A stretch of 64,000 bases of DNA. It comes from Roseiarcus sp963835955 (GTDB taxonomy: Bacteria > Pseudomonadota > Alphaproteobacteria > Rhizobiales > Beijerinckiaceae). A program made the translations under genes and the position numbers. The notes beneath the pieces are model-generated. The model was not told the DNA's origin. It ran no database searches and saw nothing but the letters and a program-made list of their open reading frames with translations. The stretch is taken from assembly GCA_963835955.1 (NCBI GenBank), contig CAWIHZ010000004.1, positions 372,001-436,000 on the forward strand, written 5' to 3'. Below, one piece after another: positions 57,421-64,000 of the stretch. The first letter of the stretch is position 1; every line of letters starts with the position of its first letter.

Positions 57421-59778
57421 ATGAACTTTTTCCAGCGATTCACCTTCCTCTTCTCCACGCCGATGTTCGACGCCGACGATCTCGAGGGCCTGAGGGTCAA
57501 CCAGATCGTCGCCGCGATCGAGCGGATGGGGTTTCAGGTGATCAAGGCGCGGCGTCTCGAGGACGCCGAGATCGCCGTCCAGACCGACGCCGCGATCGGC
57601 TGCATGGTGGTCGACTGGGGCAAGAAGGGCATCGAGGGCAAGGCCGCCTCGCTGATCAACCTGATGCGCAAGCGCGGCCTCGACATGCCGATCGTCGTCC
57701 TCGTCAGGCGCAAGCGGTTCGAGGACATTCCGGTCGAAGTGCTCGACTTCATCGACGGCTATGTGTTCCTGGCCGAGGAAACGCCGGAGTTCATCGCCAG
57801 AAACCTGGTTTCGCGCCTCAAGCAATACGCCGAGACGCTGAAGACGCCATTCTTCGGCGCGCTGGTCGATTACGCCGAGGAGGGCAACCAGCTCTGGACC
57901 TGCCCCGGCCACAACGGCGGCGTGTTCTACAGCCGCAGCCCGATCGGCCGCATCTTCGTCGAGCATCTGGGCGAGGCGATCTTTCGCGACGACCTCGACA
58001 ATTCGATCTTCGAGCTCGGCGATCTGTTGACGCACGAAGGGCCGGCGCTGCAGGCGCAGAAGGAGGCGGCGGCGATCTTCGGCGCCGAGAAGACCTATTT
58101 CGTGCTCAACGGCACCTCCTCGTCGAACAAGATCGTGCTGACCAATCTCGTCGCCGCGGGCGACCTCGTGCTGTTCGACCGCAACAATCACAAGGCGGCC
58201 CATCACGGCGCGCTGCTGATGGCGGGCGGGATCCCGGTTTATCTGTCGACCGACCGCAACGCCTATGGCCTCATCGGCCCGATCCGCCCCGAGGAACTCG
58301 ACGAGGCCTCGATCCGCGAGCGCATCCGCGCCAATCCGCTGGTCAAGGACCCTGAAGCCTGGAAGCGCGAGCGGCCGTTCCGGGTCGCGGTGATCGAGCA
58401 ATGCACCTACGACGGCACGATCTATGACGCGAACCGCATCGTCGAGCGTATCGGGCGCCTATGCGACTACATCCTGTTCGACGAGGCCTGGGCCGGCTTC
58501 ATGAAGTTTCACCCGCTCTACGAACGCCGGTTCGCGATGGGACTCTCCGCCTTGGGCGAGGCGTCGCCGGGGATCGTCGCGACCCAGTCGGCGCACAAGC
58601 AGCTGGCGAGCTTTTCGCAGGCCTCGCAGATTCATCTGCGCGACCGGCACATCAAGGGCCAGCGCCGGCGGGTGGAGCATCGTCGGTTCAACGAAGGCTT
58701 CATGCAGCAGGCCTCGACCTCGCCGTTCTATCCTCTGTTCGCCTCGCTCGACGTCGGCGCCCAGATGATGAAGGGCCGCTCGGGGGAAGTGCTGTGGGAC
58801 GACACGATCCGGCTCGGGATCGAATTGCGCAAGAAGTTGCGCGCGGTCAGGCGCGAGTTCGAGGAGAAGGAGAAGGACCCGGCGCGGCGCTGGTTCTTCG
58901 ATCCCTTCGTCCCCGATCGGGTCTCGATCCGCGACGCGGCGCTCGAAGGCGGGGCGCATGACGTGCCATGGGAAAGCGTCTCGACTGACCTTCTCGCCCG
59001 CGACCCCCGCTATTGGGCGCTGGCGCCGGGCGAGGCCTGGCACGGCTTCGCCTCGCTCGAGGACGGGTTCGCCATCACCGACCCGGCCAAGCTGACCCTT
59101 CTGACGCCGGGCTTCGACCGCAAGACCGGCGCATACGAGCCGCACGGGGTGCCGGCGCCGGTGGTCGCGCAATATTTGCGCGAGAACCGGGTGGTGGCGG
59201 AGAAGAACGACCTCAACTCGCTTCTGTTCCTGCTGACGCCGGGCGTCGAATTGAGCAAGGCCGGAACGCTGGTTTCGGCGCTGGTCGCGTTCAAGCGGTT
59301 GCATGACGACAACGTCGCCCTCGACGACGCGATGCCGGAATTCGTCGCCAGGCGGCCGGCGCGCTATCGTGGGCGCCGGCTGAAGGACCTGTGCGCCGAG
59401 ATGCACGCCTTCTTCCGCGAGGCCGGCGTCAGCGGTTTGCAAAAGGCGCAGTTCGCGCTGAAGCACCTGCCGGAAATGGCGATCACGCCAAGCGAGGCCC
59501 AGCGCCAGCTGGTGCGCAACAACGTCGATTATGTTCCGATCGAGGAGCTCGACGGCCGGATCGCAACCACCTTGTTCGTCGTCTATCCGCCGGGGATCGC
59601 CACCATCGTGCCGGGGGAGCGCCTGGGCGAACGCGCGCGTCCGATGGTAGAGTACCTCAAGATGTTCGAACGCAGCGCCAACGCATTTCCTGGATTCGAG
59701 TCGGAGATCCAGGGGCTCTATCGCGAAACCGACGCCTCCGGGGCGATTCGGTTCCATACCTATGTCGTCAGGGAATGA
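57421..59778 (+). CDS. Orn/Lys/Arg decarboxylase (acid-inducible type)
   Basis: A 785-residue PLP decarboxylase of the AdiA/CadA/SpeF group. The N-terminal wing domain (residues about 20-135, receiver-like: IGCMVVDWGKKGIEGKAASL) precedes the PLP domain with WTCPGHNGGVFYSRSPIGRI, FVLNGTSSSNKIVLTNLV, DEAWAGFMKFHPLY and the Schiff-base Lys393 in TQSAHKQLASFSQASQIH; the C-terminal domain completes the length. Substrate (arginine, lysine or ornithine) cannot be decided by eye. It makes a polyamine or agmatine and consumes protons. A GNAT gene follows within 17 bases. Confidence 0.93.
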   Translation: MNFFQRFTFLFSTPMFDADDLEGLRVNQIVAAIERMGFQVIKARRLEDAEIAVQTDAAIGCMVVDWGKKGIEGKAASLINLMRKRGLDMPIVVLVRRKRFEDIPVEVLDFIDGYVFLAEETPEFIARNLVSRLKQYAETLKTPFFGALVDYAEEGNQLWTCPGHNGGVFYSRSPIGRIFVEHLGEAIFRDDLDNSIFELGDLLTHEGPALQAQKEAAAIFGAEKTYFVLNGTSSSNKIVLTNLVAAGDLVLFDRNNHKAAHHGALLMAGGIPVYLSTDRNAYGLIGPIRPEELDEASIRERIRANPLVKDPEAWKRERPFRVAVIEQCTYDGTIYDANRIVERIGRLCDYILFDEAWAGFMKFHPLYERRFAMGLSALGEASPGIVATQSAHKQLASFSQASQIHLRDRHIKGQRRRVEHRRFNEGFMQQASTSPFYPLFASLDVGAQMMKGRSGEVLWDDTIRLGIELRKKLRAVRREFEEKEKDPARRWFFDPFVPDRVSIRDAALEGGAHDVPWESVSTDLLARDPRYWALAPGEAWHGFASLEDGFAITDPAKLTLLTPGFDRKTGAYEPHGVPAPVVAQYLRENRVVAEKNDLNSLLFLLTPGVELSKAGTLVSALVAFKRLHDDNVALDDAMPEFVARRPARYRGRRLKDLCAEMHAFFREAGVSGLQKAQFALKHLPEMAITPSEAQRQLVRNNVDYVPIEELDGRIATTLFVVYPPGIATIVPGERLGERARPMVEYLKMFERSANAFPGFESEIQGLYRETDASGAIRFHTYVVRE

Positions 59779-59794
59779 TTTGGTCTTAAGATCG

Positions 59795-60385
59795 ATGATG
59801 GACGCCAAGACGAATTCCTCGGGCGCCGACGCCGGGCCGGCGGCTGAGGCTGGCGCGCGCCCGGTCGTCGTGCGGGCCTCGCGCGACGGCGACGTGGCGG
59901 CGATGCTCGCGATTTACCTGCATCACATTCGACGTGGGCTGGATCCGGACATCGCCGGCGAGTTCGAGACGCCGGACGCCGAAGACCTAAAGCGCCGGCG
60001 CAAGACGATGCACAGGCGCAAGATGCCCCATATCGTCGCCGAGGAACGGGGCGCGGTGGTCGGCTACGCCTATGCGGTGCCGTTCCGCAAGCGGCCCGCC
60101 TATCGCTACACGGTCAAGCATTCGATCTATGTCCACAACGATCATCTGCGCCGCGGCGTCGGCCAGCGGCTGATGGGGGCCCTGATCGACGCCTGCGCCG
60201 CGGAGGGTTTCCGGCAGATGATCGGCTATGTCGACGCCGCCAATCGCGCCTCGCTGGCGCTGCATGAGAAATTCGGATTCCGGCAGGTCGGCTATCTGCC
60301 CTCGATCGGCTACAAGTTCGGCCATTGGACCGACAGCGTGATGGTTCAGCGCTCGCTCGGACCCGGCGAGACGGAGCCGCCTTAG
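59795..60385 (+). CDS. GNAT-family N-acetyltransferase (PAT-like)
   Basis: A 196-residue GNAT. VVVRASRDGDVAAMLAIYLH begins the fold; GAVVGYAYAVPFRKRPAYRY and the acetyl-CoA loop LRRGVGQRLMGALIDACAAE are followed by MIGYVDAANRASLALHEKFG, as in phosphinothricin/methionine-sulfoximine acetyltransferases. Starts at 59762, 59795 or 59798 are possible; 59795 is chosen to avoid overlap. Coupled with the decarboxylase gene, it might acetylate the amine product. Confidence 0.82.
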   Translation: MMDAKTNSSGADAGPAAEAGARPVVVRASRDGDVAAMLAIYLHHIRRGLDPDIAGEFETPDAEDLKRRRKTMHRRKMPHIVAEERGAVVGYAYAVPFRKRPAYRYTVKHSIYVHNDHLRRGVGQRLMGALIDACAAEGFRQMIGYVDAANRASLALHEKFGFRQVGYLPSIGYKFGHWTDSVMVQRSLGPGETEPP

Positions 60386-60399
60386 GACGTGAGCGTCGA

Positions 60400-62136
60400 T
60401 CACGGCGCCGCCTTCTCGGTGATCAGTTTGGCCAGATCCGCGGCCCTGGCGGCGCTGCGCGCCCTGACGGTGGCGTCCCGGCCGCCCGCTTCGACCTCAT
60501 GGGCCGGCAGATCGTCGGCGGCGAATCCCGCCCGGGCGTAGACTTCCTCGCTCATCAGCACTTCGCAGCCGAGGCTCTTGGTCAGGTCCTGAAGCCGCGC
60601 CGCGACGTTGACCGGATCTCCGATCACCGTGAACTGCGCATGGCGCTCGTAACCGATTTCGCCCGCGATGGTCATGCCGGCATGGATGCCGATCCCGAAG
60701 CGAATCGGTTCGAGCAATCCATAGGCGAGGGCCTCGTTGAGCGTTTCGATATTGGCGGCGATGGTCGAACTCGCGTCGATCGCCGCCCGGCACGCGTCCT
60801 CCGGGCGAACCTTCAGGCCGAACAGCGCCAACAGCCCGTCGCCCAGAATCTGGTTGGGCTCGCCGCCGGCGGCGACCACCGCTCTGCTGACGGCGTTGAG
60901 GAACTGATTGATGACGAAGACGGTGTCGAAGGGCAGGCTCCCCTCGGCCAGCTTGCTCGATCCGCGCATGTCGACGAACATGATGACGAGGTAGCGCTCG
61001 TCTCCGGACCGCGCCGGCCAGCCTCGGCTGACGTCCGCCGCCGTCGTGTGCGGGGGAAGCATGGGCACGAAGGCGATGTCGCGGGTCGGGCGCAACTGGC
61101 AGGCGAGGCGGACGCCGACGCCCGCGCCCACGCGCTCGAGCACCGCCTGCTCGGCCGCGCTGATCGACGGAAGCCCGGCGAGGTCGCCGAGAATGCGGAT
61201 CCGGCAGGTGGAGCAGCGGCCGCGCCCGCCGCAGACGTGGGCGTGCGGGATGTTGTTGCGCAGGCTCGCCTCGAGCACGCTCAACCCCCGAGGCGCGCGG
61301 ATCGCGCGGTCGGGATAAGTCAATTTGATCGATCCGACGCGGTGCTCGCGCCAATGGCGAAACGTCCGGGCGAGGATCGTGGCGGCCAAGGCCGCAGCGA
61401 GAACGGCGAGCGTGCGGTTGCGATCGCTCAGAAGCGCGGCGTTCTGAGCCGCAGTCCCGATGAGCCCGGGCGTCAAGTGGCGCGCCCGCCAGAGAGGGGC
61501 CTGGGCCAATTGCATTATGTGCCGGCCGCCCTGGTAATAGCCGAGCAGCGCCAGCGCCGGCAGAAGCACGGCGAACGACAGCAGCAAATTCTTGGCGCGG
61601 GGATAGAACGGCTTCAGGCGCAGCCAGGAATGGACGCCGATGCAGCCGTGAACCCACACGATCAGCAGCAGTATGGTCTGCAGCGCCCCGGAGCCCGGCG
61701 AGCCGACCCAGAATTTGTAGAGTACTTGCGCGTAGCCCTTGTCGGTCCCGAACAGGCTAGCCGCGACCCGCGTTCCGATCACGTGGTCGGCCAGCAGAAA
61801 CGGTATCGTGAGGCCGAGGGCGAGCTGGGACGCCTCGATGCGCGTCCAACGGAAATCGCGCCGCTCGTAGAGGGCCCAGAACCCCAGGCTCATATGGGTC
61901 AGCAGCGAAACATAGAGGATGACCGCGCCCGGCGCCGATTGCCAGATTCCTTTCTGGATTTCGAGGCCGTTCTCCATCGCCTCGAGCGAAATGTTGCCGA
62001 GCGCGTGATTGGCGAAATGCAGCGTCGCATAGGCGAACAGGACGAGGCCGGCTGCGAGCCGGACTTGTCGAACGCTCGGCGTTCGCGCGGCTTTCGGCTG
62101 CGAGGACTTCGAAGGGCCTTTCGCCAACTGCGACAT
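60400..62136 (-). CDS. Membrane-anchored [2Fe-2S] ferredoxin / class III nucleotide cyclase fusion
   Basis: A 578-residue three-part protein. Residues 25-250: six membrane spans with repeated His (40, 44, 81, 118, 163, 169), like the heme-b anchors of succinate dehydrogenase/cytochrome b types. Residues 268-355: plant-type ferredoxin with Cys302, Cys308, Cys311 and Cys346 (HVCGGRGRCSTCRIRI, LACQL). Residues 380-570: class III cyclase with metal Asp389 (IMFVDMRGSS) and Asp433 (LGDGLLALFG), plus Asn510/Arg514 (GDPVNVAARL). The usual adenine-binding Lys position is Gln429. It is related in design to S. meliloti CyaC, a heme-containing, quinone/redox-sensing cyclase. Confidence 0.88.
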   Translation of the reverse strand: MSQLAKGPSKSSQPKAARTPSVRQVRLAAGLVLFAYATLHFANHALGNISLEAMENGLEIQKGIWQSAPGAVILYVSLLTHMSLGFWALYERRDFRWTRIEASQLALGLTIPFLLADHVIGTRVAASLFGTDKGYAQVLYKFWVGSPGSGALQTILLLIVWVHGCIGVHSWLRLKPFYPRAKNLLLSFAVLLPALALLGYYQGGRHIMQLAQAPLWRARHLTPGLIGTAAQNAALLSDRNRTLAVLAAALAATILARTFRHWREHRVGSIKLTYPDRAIRAPRGLSVLEASLRNNIPHAHVCGGRGRCSTCRIRILGDLAGLPSISAAEQAVLERVGAGVGVRLACQLRPTRDIAFVPMLPPHTTAADVSRGWPARSGDERYLVIMFVDMRGSSKLAEGSLPFDTVFVINQFLNAVSRAVVAAGGEPNQILGDGLLALFGLKVRPEDACRAAIDASSTIAANIETLNEALAYGLLEPIRFGIGIHAGMTIAGEIGYERHAQFTVIGDPVNVAARLQDLTKSLGCEVLMSEEVYARAGFAADDLPAHEVEAGGRDATVRARSAARAADLAKLITEKAAP

Positions 62137-62384
62137 CGGTTCTCGCCGAATCCGCCTAAGACCTTCGCGCCCCTGGTGACGCGGGCGAATGCGTTGGTCT
62201 CGGGAGCGAAGCCCTCCTGCCTGCCGACGGTCCCAAAATTGCTGCGTATTTCTGAACTCGATAGTTCAATCCGGCGCCGTTCACAACCGTCAAGCCCCAT
62301 CGGCGCCATGGCTTGAGCGCGGCGACGCCGGTTTGAAGCGAAGCCGGGCGCCCGGCGCCGGCGGCGATCGCGCCCGGTTGACAA

Positions 62385-62404
62385 ATATAACAAAACCAGT
62401 ATTG
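62385..62404. promoter_or_regulatory. Operator-like element upstream of the Rrf2 gene
   Basis: ATATAACAAAACCAGTATTG lies just after TTGACA (62379) and 8 bases before the ATG at 62413. It is nearly identical to the element before the efflux gene (62837), so it is probably the site bound by the Rrf2 regulator itself. Confidence 0.6.
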
Positions 62405-62412
62405 TTTCTCTT

Positions 62413-62823
62413 ATGGCTGCCAATTCCCTCCTTGCCGGCGCGGCGCAAATCCTGTGCTTCATCGCCTATCGCGGCGCCAAGGGCGCGACCTCGACCAATA
62501 TCGCGCGCAGCCTCAAGACCAATCCGGTCTTCGTCCGCCGCATCCTGAAGGACCTCGAGCGGCATGGGCTGGTCGAGATCCGGTCCGGCCGCCACGGCGG
62601 GGTGGCGCTGCTCCGCGGCCCGGACGACATCACGCTCAGGGACATTCATCTAGCCGTCGGCGGCGGCGGACTGTTCGCCCTTCGTGCGCACGGCAATCCG
62701 CGCTGCGTCGTCAATGAAGCCCTTAAAGGTCTGCTGCCGCCCGTCTTCGCCGCGGCCAGCGAGGCCGTGGAACAGAGCCTCGGGCGGACGAAACTATCGG
62801 CTCTGCTGGATAAGATCCCCTGA
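62413..62823 (+). CDS. Rrf2-family transcriptional regulator
   Basis: A 136-residue winged-helix protein. SLLAGAAQILCFIAYRGAKG, ATSTNIARSLKTNPVFVRRI (recognition helix) and SGRHGGVALLRGPDDITLRD IHLAV are diagnostic of Rrf2. It has only one Cys in the sensor part (NPRCVV), so it does not look like an Fe-S sensor of the IscR/NsrR kind and is closer to the YwnA/SaiR type. It is divergent from the cyclase and co-oriented with the efflux gene 53 bp downstream, which has the same putative operator. Confidence 0.88.
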   Translation: MAANSLLAGAAQILCFIAYRGAKGATSTNIARSLKTNPVFVRRILKDLERHGLVEIRSGRHGGVALLRGPDDITLRDIHLAVGGGGLFALRAHGNPRCVVNEALKGLLPPVFAAASEAVEQSLGRTKLSALLDKIP

Positions 62824-62836
62824 GATCGGGTTGATA

Positions 62837-62856
62837 ATATAACGAACCCAGTTTTG
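62837..62856. promoter_or_regulatory. Operator-like element upstream of the efflux transporter
   Basis: ATATAACGAACCCAGTTTTG differs from the 62385 element at three of 20 positions. It directly follows TTGATA (62831), a possible -35 box, and precedes the ribosome-binding site of the MFS gene. Confidence 0.6.
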
Positions 62857-62876
62857 ATACTATAGGAGGCATGGGC

Positions 62877-64000
62877 ATGACGCATCTCGGTTCCCCCCGC
62901 AGCTTCGCCGCCACGGCGGTCGTCGCCTCCGAGGCGCTTCCGGCGCCGGCGCCGCATCTCTCCGGCGCGGCGCTGCGGGCGCGCGCTACGCCGCCGGGGC
63001 AAATTCTCGCGATCGCCTGCGCCGGCATCGTGCTCGCCAATCTCGACCTGTTCATCGTCAATGTGGCGCTGCCCGACATCTCGCGGGAGTTCGGCGGGCC
63101 GAGCCTCGAGCGGCTGTCCTGGATCTTGAACGGCTATGCGATCGTCTACGCGGCGTTGCTGGTGTTCTTCGGGCGTCTTGCCGAGCGGTTTCGCCGCAAC
63201 TCCAGCTTCCTTCTCGGCATTGCGATCTTCACCATCGCTTCGGGCGCCTGCGCCATCGCCCGCTCGGTCGAGGCGCTAATCGTCTTTCGCGTCGCGCAGG
63301 CGGTCGGCGCGGCGCTTCTGACCCCGACCTCGCTCGGTCTCATCCTGGCGTCGTATCCGCCGGACCGGCGCGGCGGGGCGGTGAGGACCTGGACCGCCGT
63401 CGGCGGCTTCGCTGCGGCGCTGGGGCCGCTGGTCGGCGGTCTGCTGGTGACGGCGAGCTGGCGCTGGGTGTTTCTGGTCAATCTGCCGATCGGCGCAGCG
63501 GCGCTTGTTCTCGGCTGGCGGAAGCTGCCGGACATCGCCGGTCATGACGTGGCGCCGCCCGATCCATACGCCGCGGCCCTGGTGACGCTGGGGGTGGGGG
63601 CGCTGACGTTCGGGATCGTCAAGCTCGGCGACTGGGGCTGGACTTCGCCGGGCGTCTGGGCCTCTTTCGCCGCGGCCTCGATCCTCCTCGCGAGCTTTGT
63701 CGCCCATTGCCTGCGCTCGCGCGACCCGTTCGTCGATCCCGCCCTGTTCCGCATCCCCGCCTTCAGCGGCGCGGCGCTGGCGATGGCGCCCTACGCCGCC
63801 GCATTCGGCGCCATGCTGCTGTCGATGGTTCTGTGGGAGCAGGCGGCATGGGGATGGACCGGCCTCCAGATCGGACTGGCGCTCGCGCCTGGCCCGTTGA
63901 TGGTGCCCGTGACCTCGCTCTTGCTGGCGGGCCGGCTGATCGCGCGCTTCGGCGCGGCGAGCGTGGTCGCGCTCGGAATCGGCGCGTTCGGCCTAAGCAT
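62877..64000 (+). CDS. DHA2-type MFS multidrug efflux transporter, partial
   Basis: The frame runs off the right edge; 374 residues are visible, with at least ten spans. ACAGIVLANLDLFIVNVALP is the DHA2 motif D1 (L-D-x-x-I-V-N-V-A-L-P), and GRLAERFRRNSSFLLGIAIF the loop 2-3 motif. ATG 62877 is chosen because AGGAGG lies seven bases before it; ATG 62871 is too close. Probably repressed by the Rrf2 protein next door and induced by its ligand. Substrates are unknown. Confidence 0.9.
   Translation, partial: MTHLGSPRSFAATAVVASEALPAPAPHLSGAALRARATPPGQILAIACAGIVLANLDLFIVNVALPDISREFGGPSLERLSWILNGYAIVYAALLVFFGRLAERFRRNSSFLLGIAIFTIASGACAIARSVEALIVFRVAQAVGAALLTPTSLGLILASYPPDRRGGAVRTWTAVGGFAAALGPLVGGLLVTASWRWVFLVNLPIGAAALVLGWRKLPDIAGHDVAPPDPYAAALVTLGVGALTFGIVKLGDWGWTSPGVWASFAAASILLASFVAHCLRSRDPFVDPALFRIPAFSGAALAMAPYAAAFGAMLLSMVLWEQAAWGWTGLQIGLALAPGPLMVPVTSLLLAGRLIARFGAASVVALGIGAFGLS

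Noticed and set aside
60325..62316. 663-codon plus-strand frame
   Set aside because: Antisense shadow of the cyclase fusion gene, which has clear domains.

Overview
The window is chromosomal DNA of high GC content from an alphaproteobacterium, very probably of the order Hyphomicrobiales (Rhizobiales). The evidence is a ctrA gene divergent from a fliJ-type gene, cpdR divergent from an N-formylglutamate amidohydrolase homologue, a candidate mmgR/suhB-family sRNA next to an inositol-phosphatase-type gene, a CIRCE-controlled groESL operon, three-gene pntAA-pntAB-pntB, and DUF2336, DUF2852 and IalB-type genes. A recognisable (frameshifted) rhodoquinone gene rquA and a perfect FNR-type box suggest a facultatively anaerobic lifestyle, for example a purple non-sulfur relative. 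That last point is inference.

Layout. 1-6.4 kb: partial ialB-like gene, yejA-like peptide-binding protein, FrnE-type DsbA protein, DUF2336 protein, and a MaoC hydratase + CitE-like lyase pair. 6.4-9.5 kb: frameshifted rquA facing a Coq10/RatA-family gene, a degraded 3' piece resembling pntB, and two tandem paralogous small membrane proteins of the PycTM/DUF5706 type. 9.9-14.8 kb: MFS transporter and the proton-translocating transhydrogenase operon. 15-16.7 kb: fliJ and ctrA around a regulatory intergenic region with five GANTC sites and a perfect TTGAT-N4-ATCAA box. 16.8-23.1 kb: gltD and gltB. 23.5-29 kb: threonine aldolase, PepSY-like secreted protein, Hsp20, META-domain protein, SbmA/BacA-type ABC exporter. 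29-32.5 kb: groEL/groES and a His/Tyr/Gly-repeat secreted protein. 32.8-37.8 kb: carbohydrate ABC transporter (ATPase divergent from binding protein and two permeases). 38.3-42.7 kb: cpdR, hutG-like gene, sRNA, hisN/suhB-like gene, SSS-like membrane protein. 42.8-46.9 kb: ParB-like protein, leuS, lptE. 46.9-54.4 kb: dipeptide-type ABC transporter (BCDF, DUF2852, A) and an amidase. 54.8-62.1 kb: GT-C-like membrane protein, small protein, Orn/Lys/Arg decarboxylase, GNAT acetyltransferase, and a membrane/[2Fe-2S]/nucleotide-cyclase fusion. 62.4-64 kb: Rrf2 regulator and DHA2-type efflux transporter sharing a 20-bp operator-like repeat; the transporter runs off the window.

A striking technical or biological feature is six single-base frameshifts in five otherwise well conserved genes (rquA, the sugar-ABC ATPase, its binding protein twice, the hutG homologue, dppD). 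In every case restoring one base gives a length divisible by three and an intact family protein, so sequencing error is the first explanation to test. The most interesting biological leads are the PycTM-like tandem, the redox-sensor-like cyclase, and the anaerobic-type operators upstream of ctrA and rquA. No tRNA, rRNA, insertion sequence or CRISPR array was seen.
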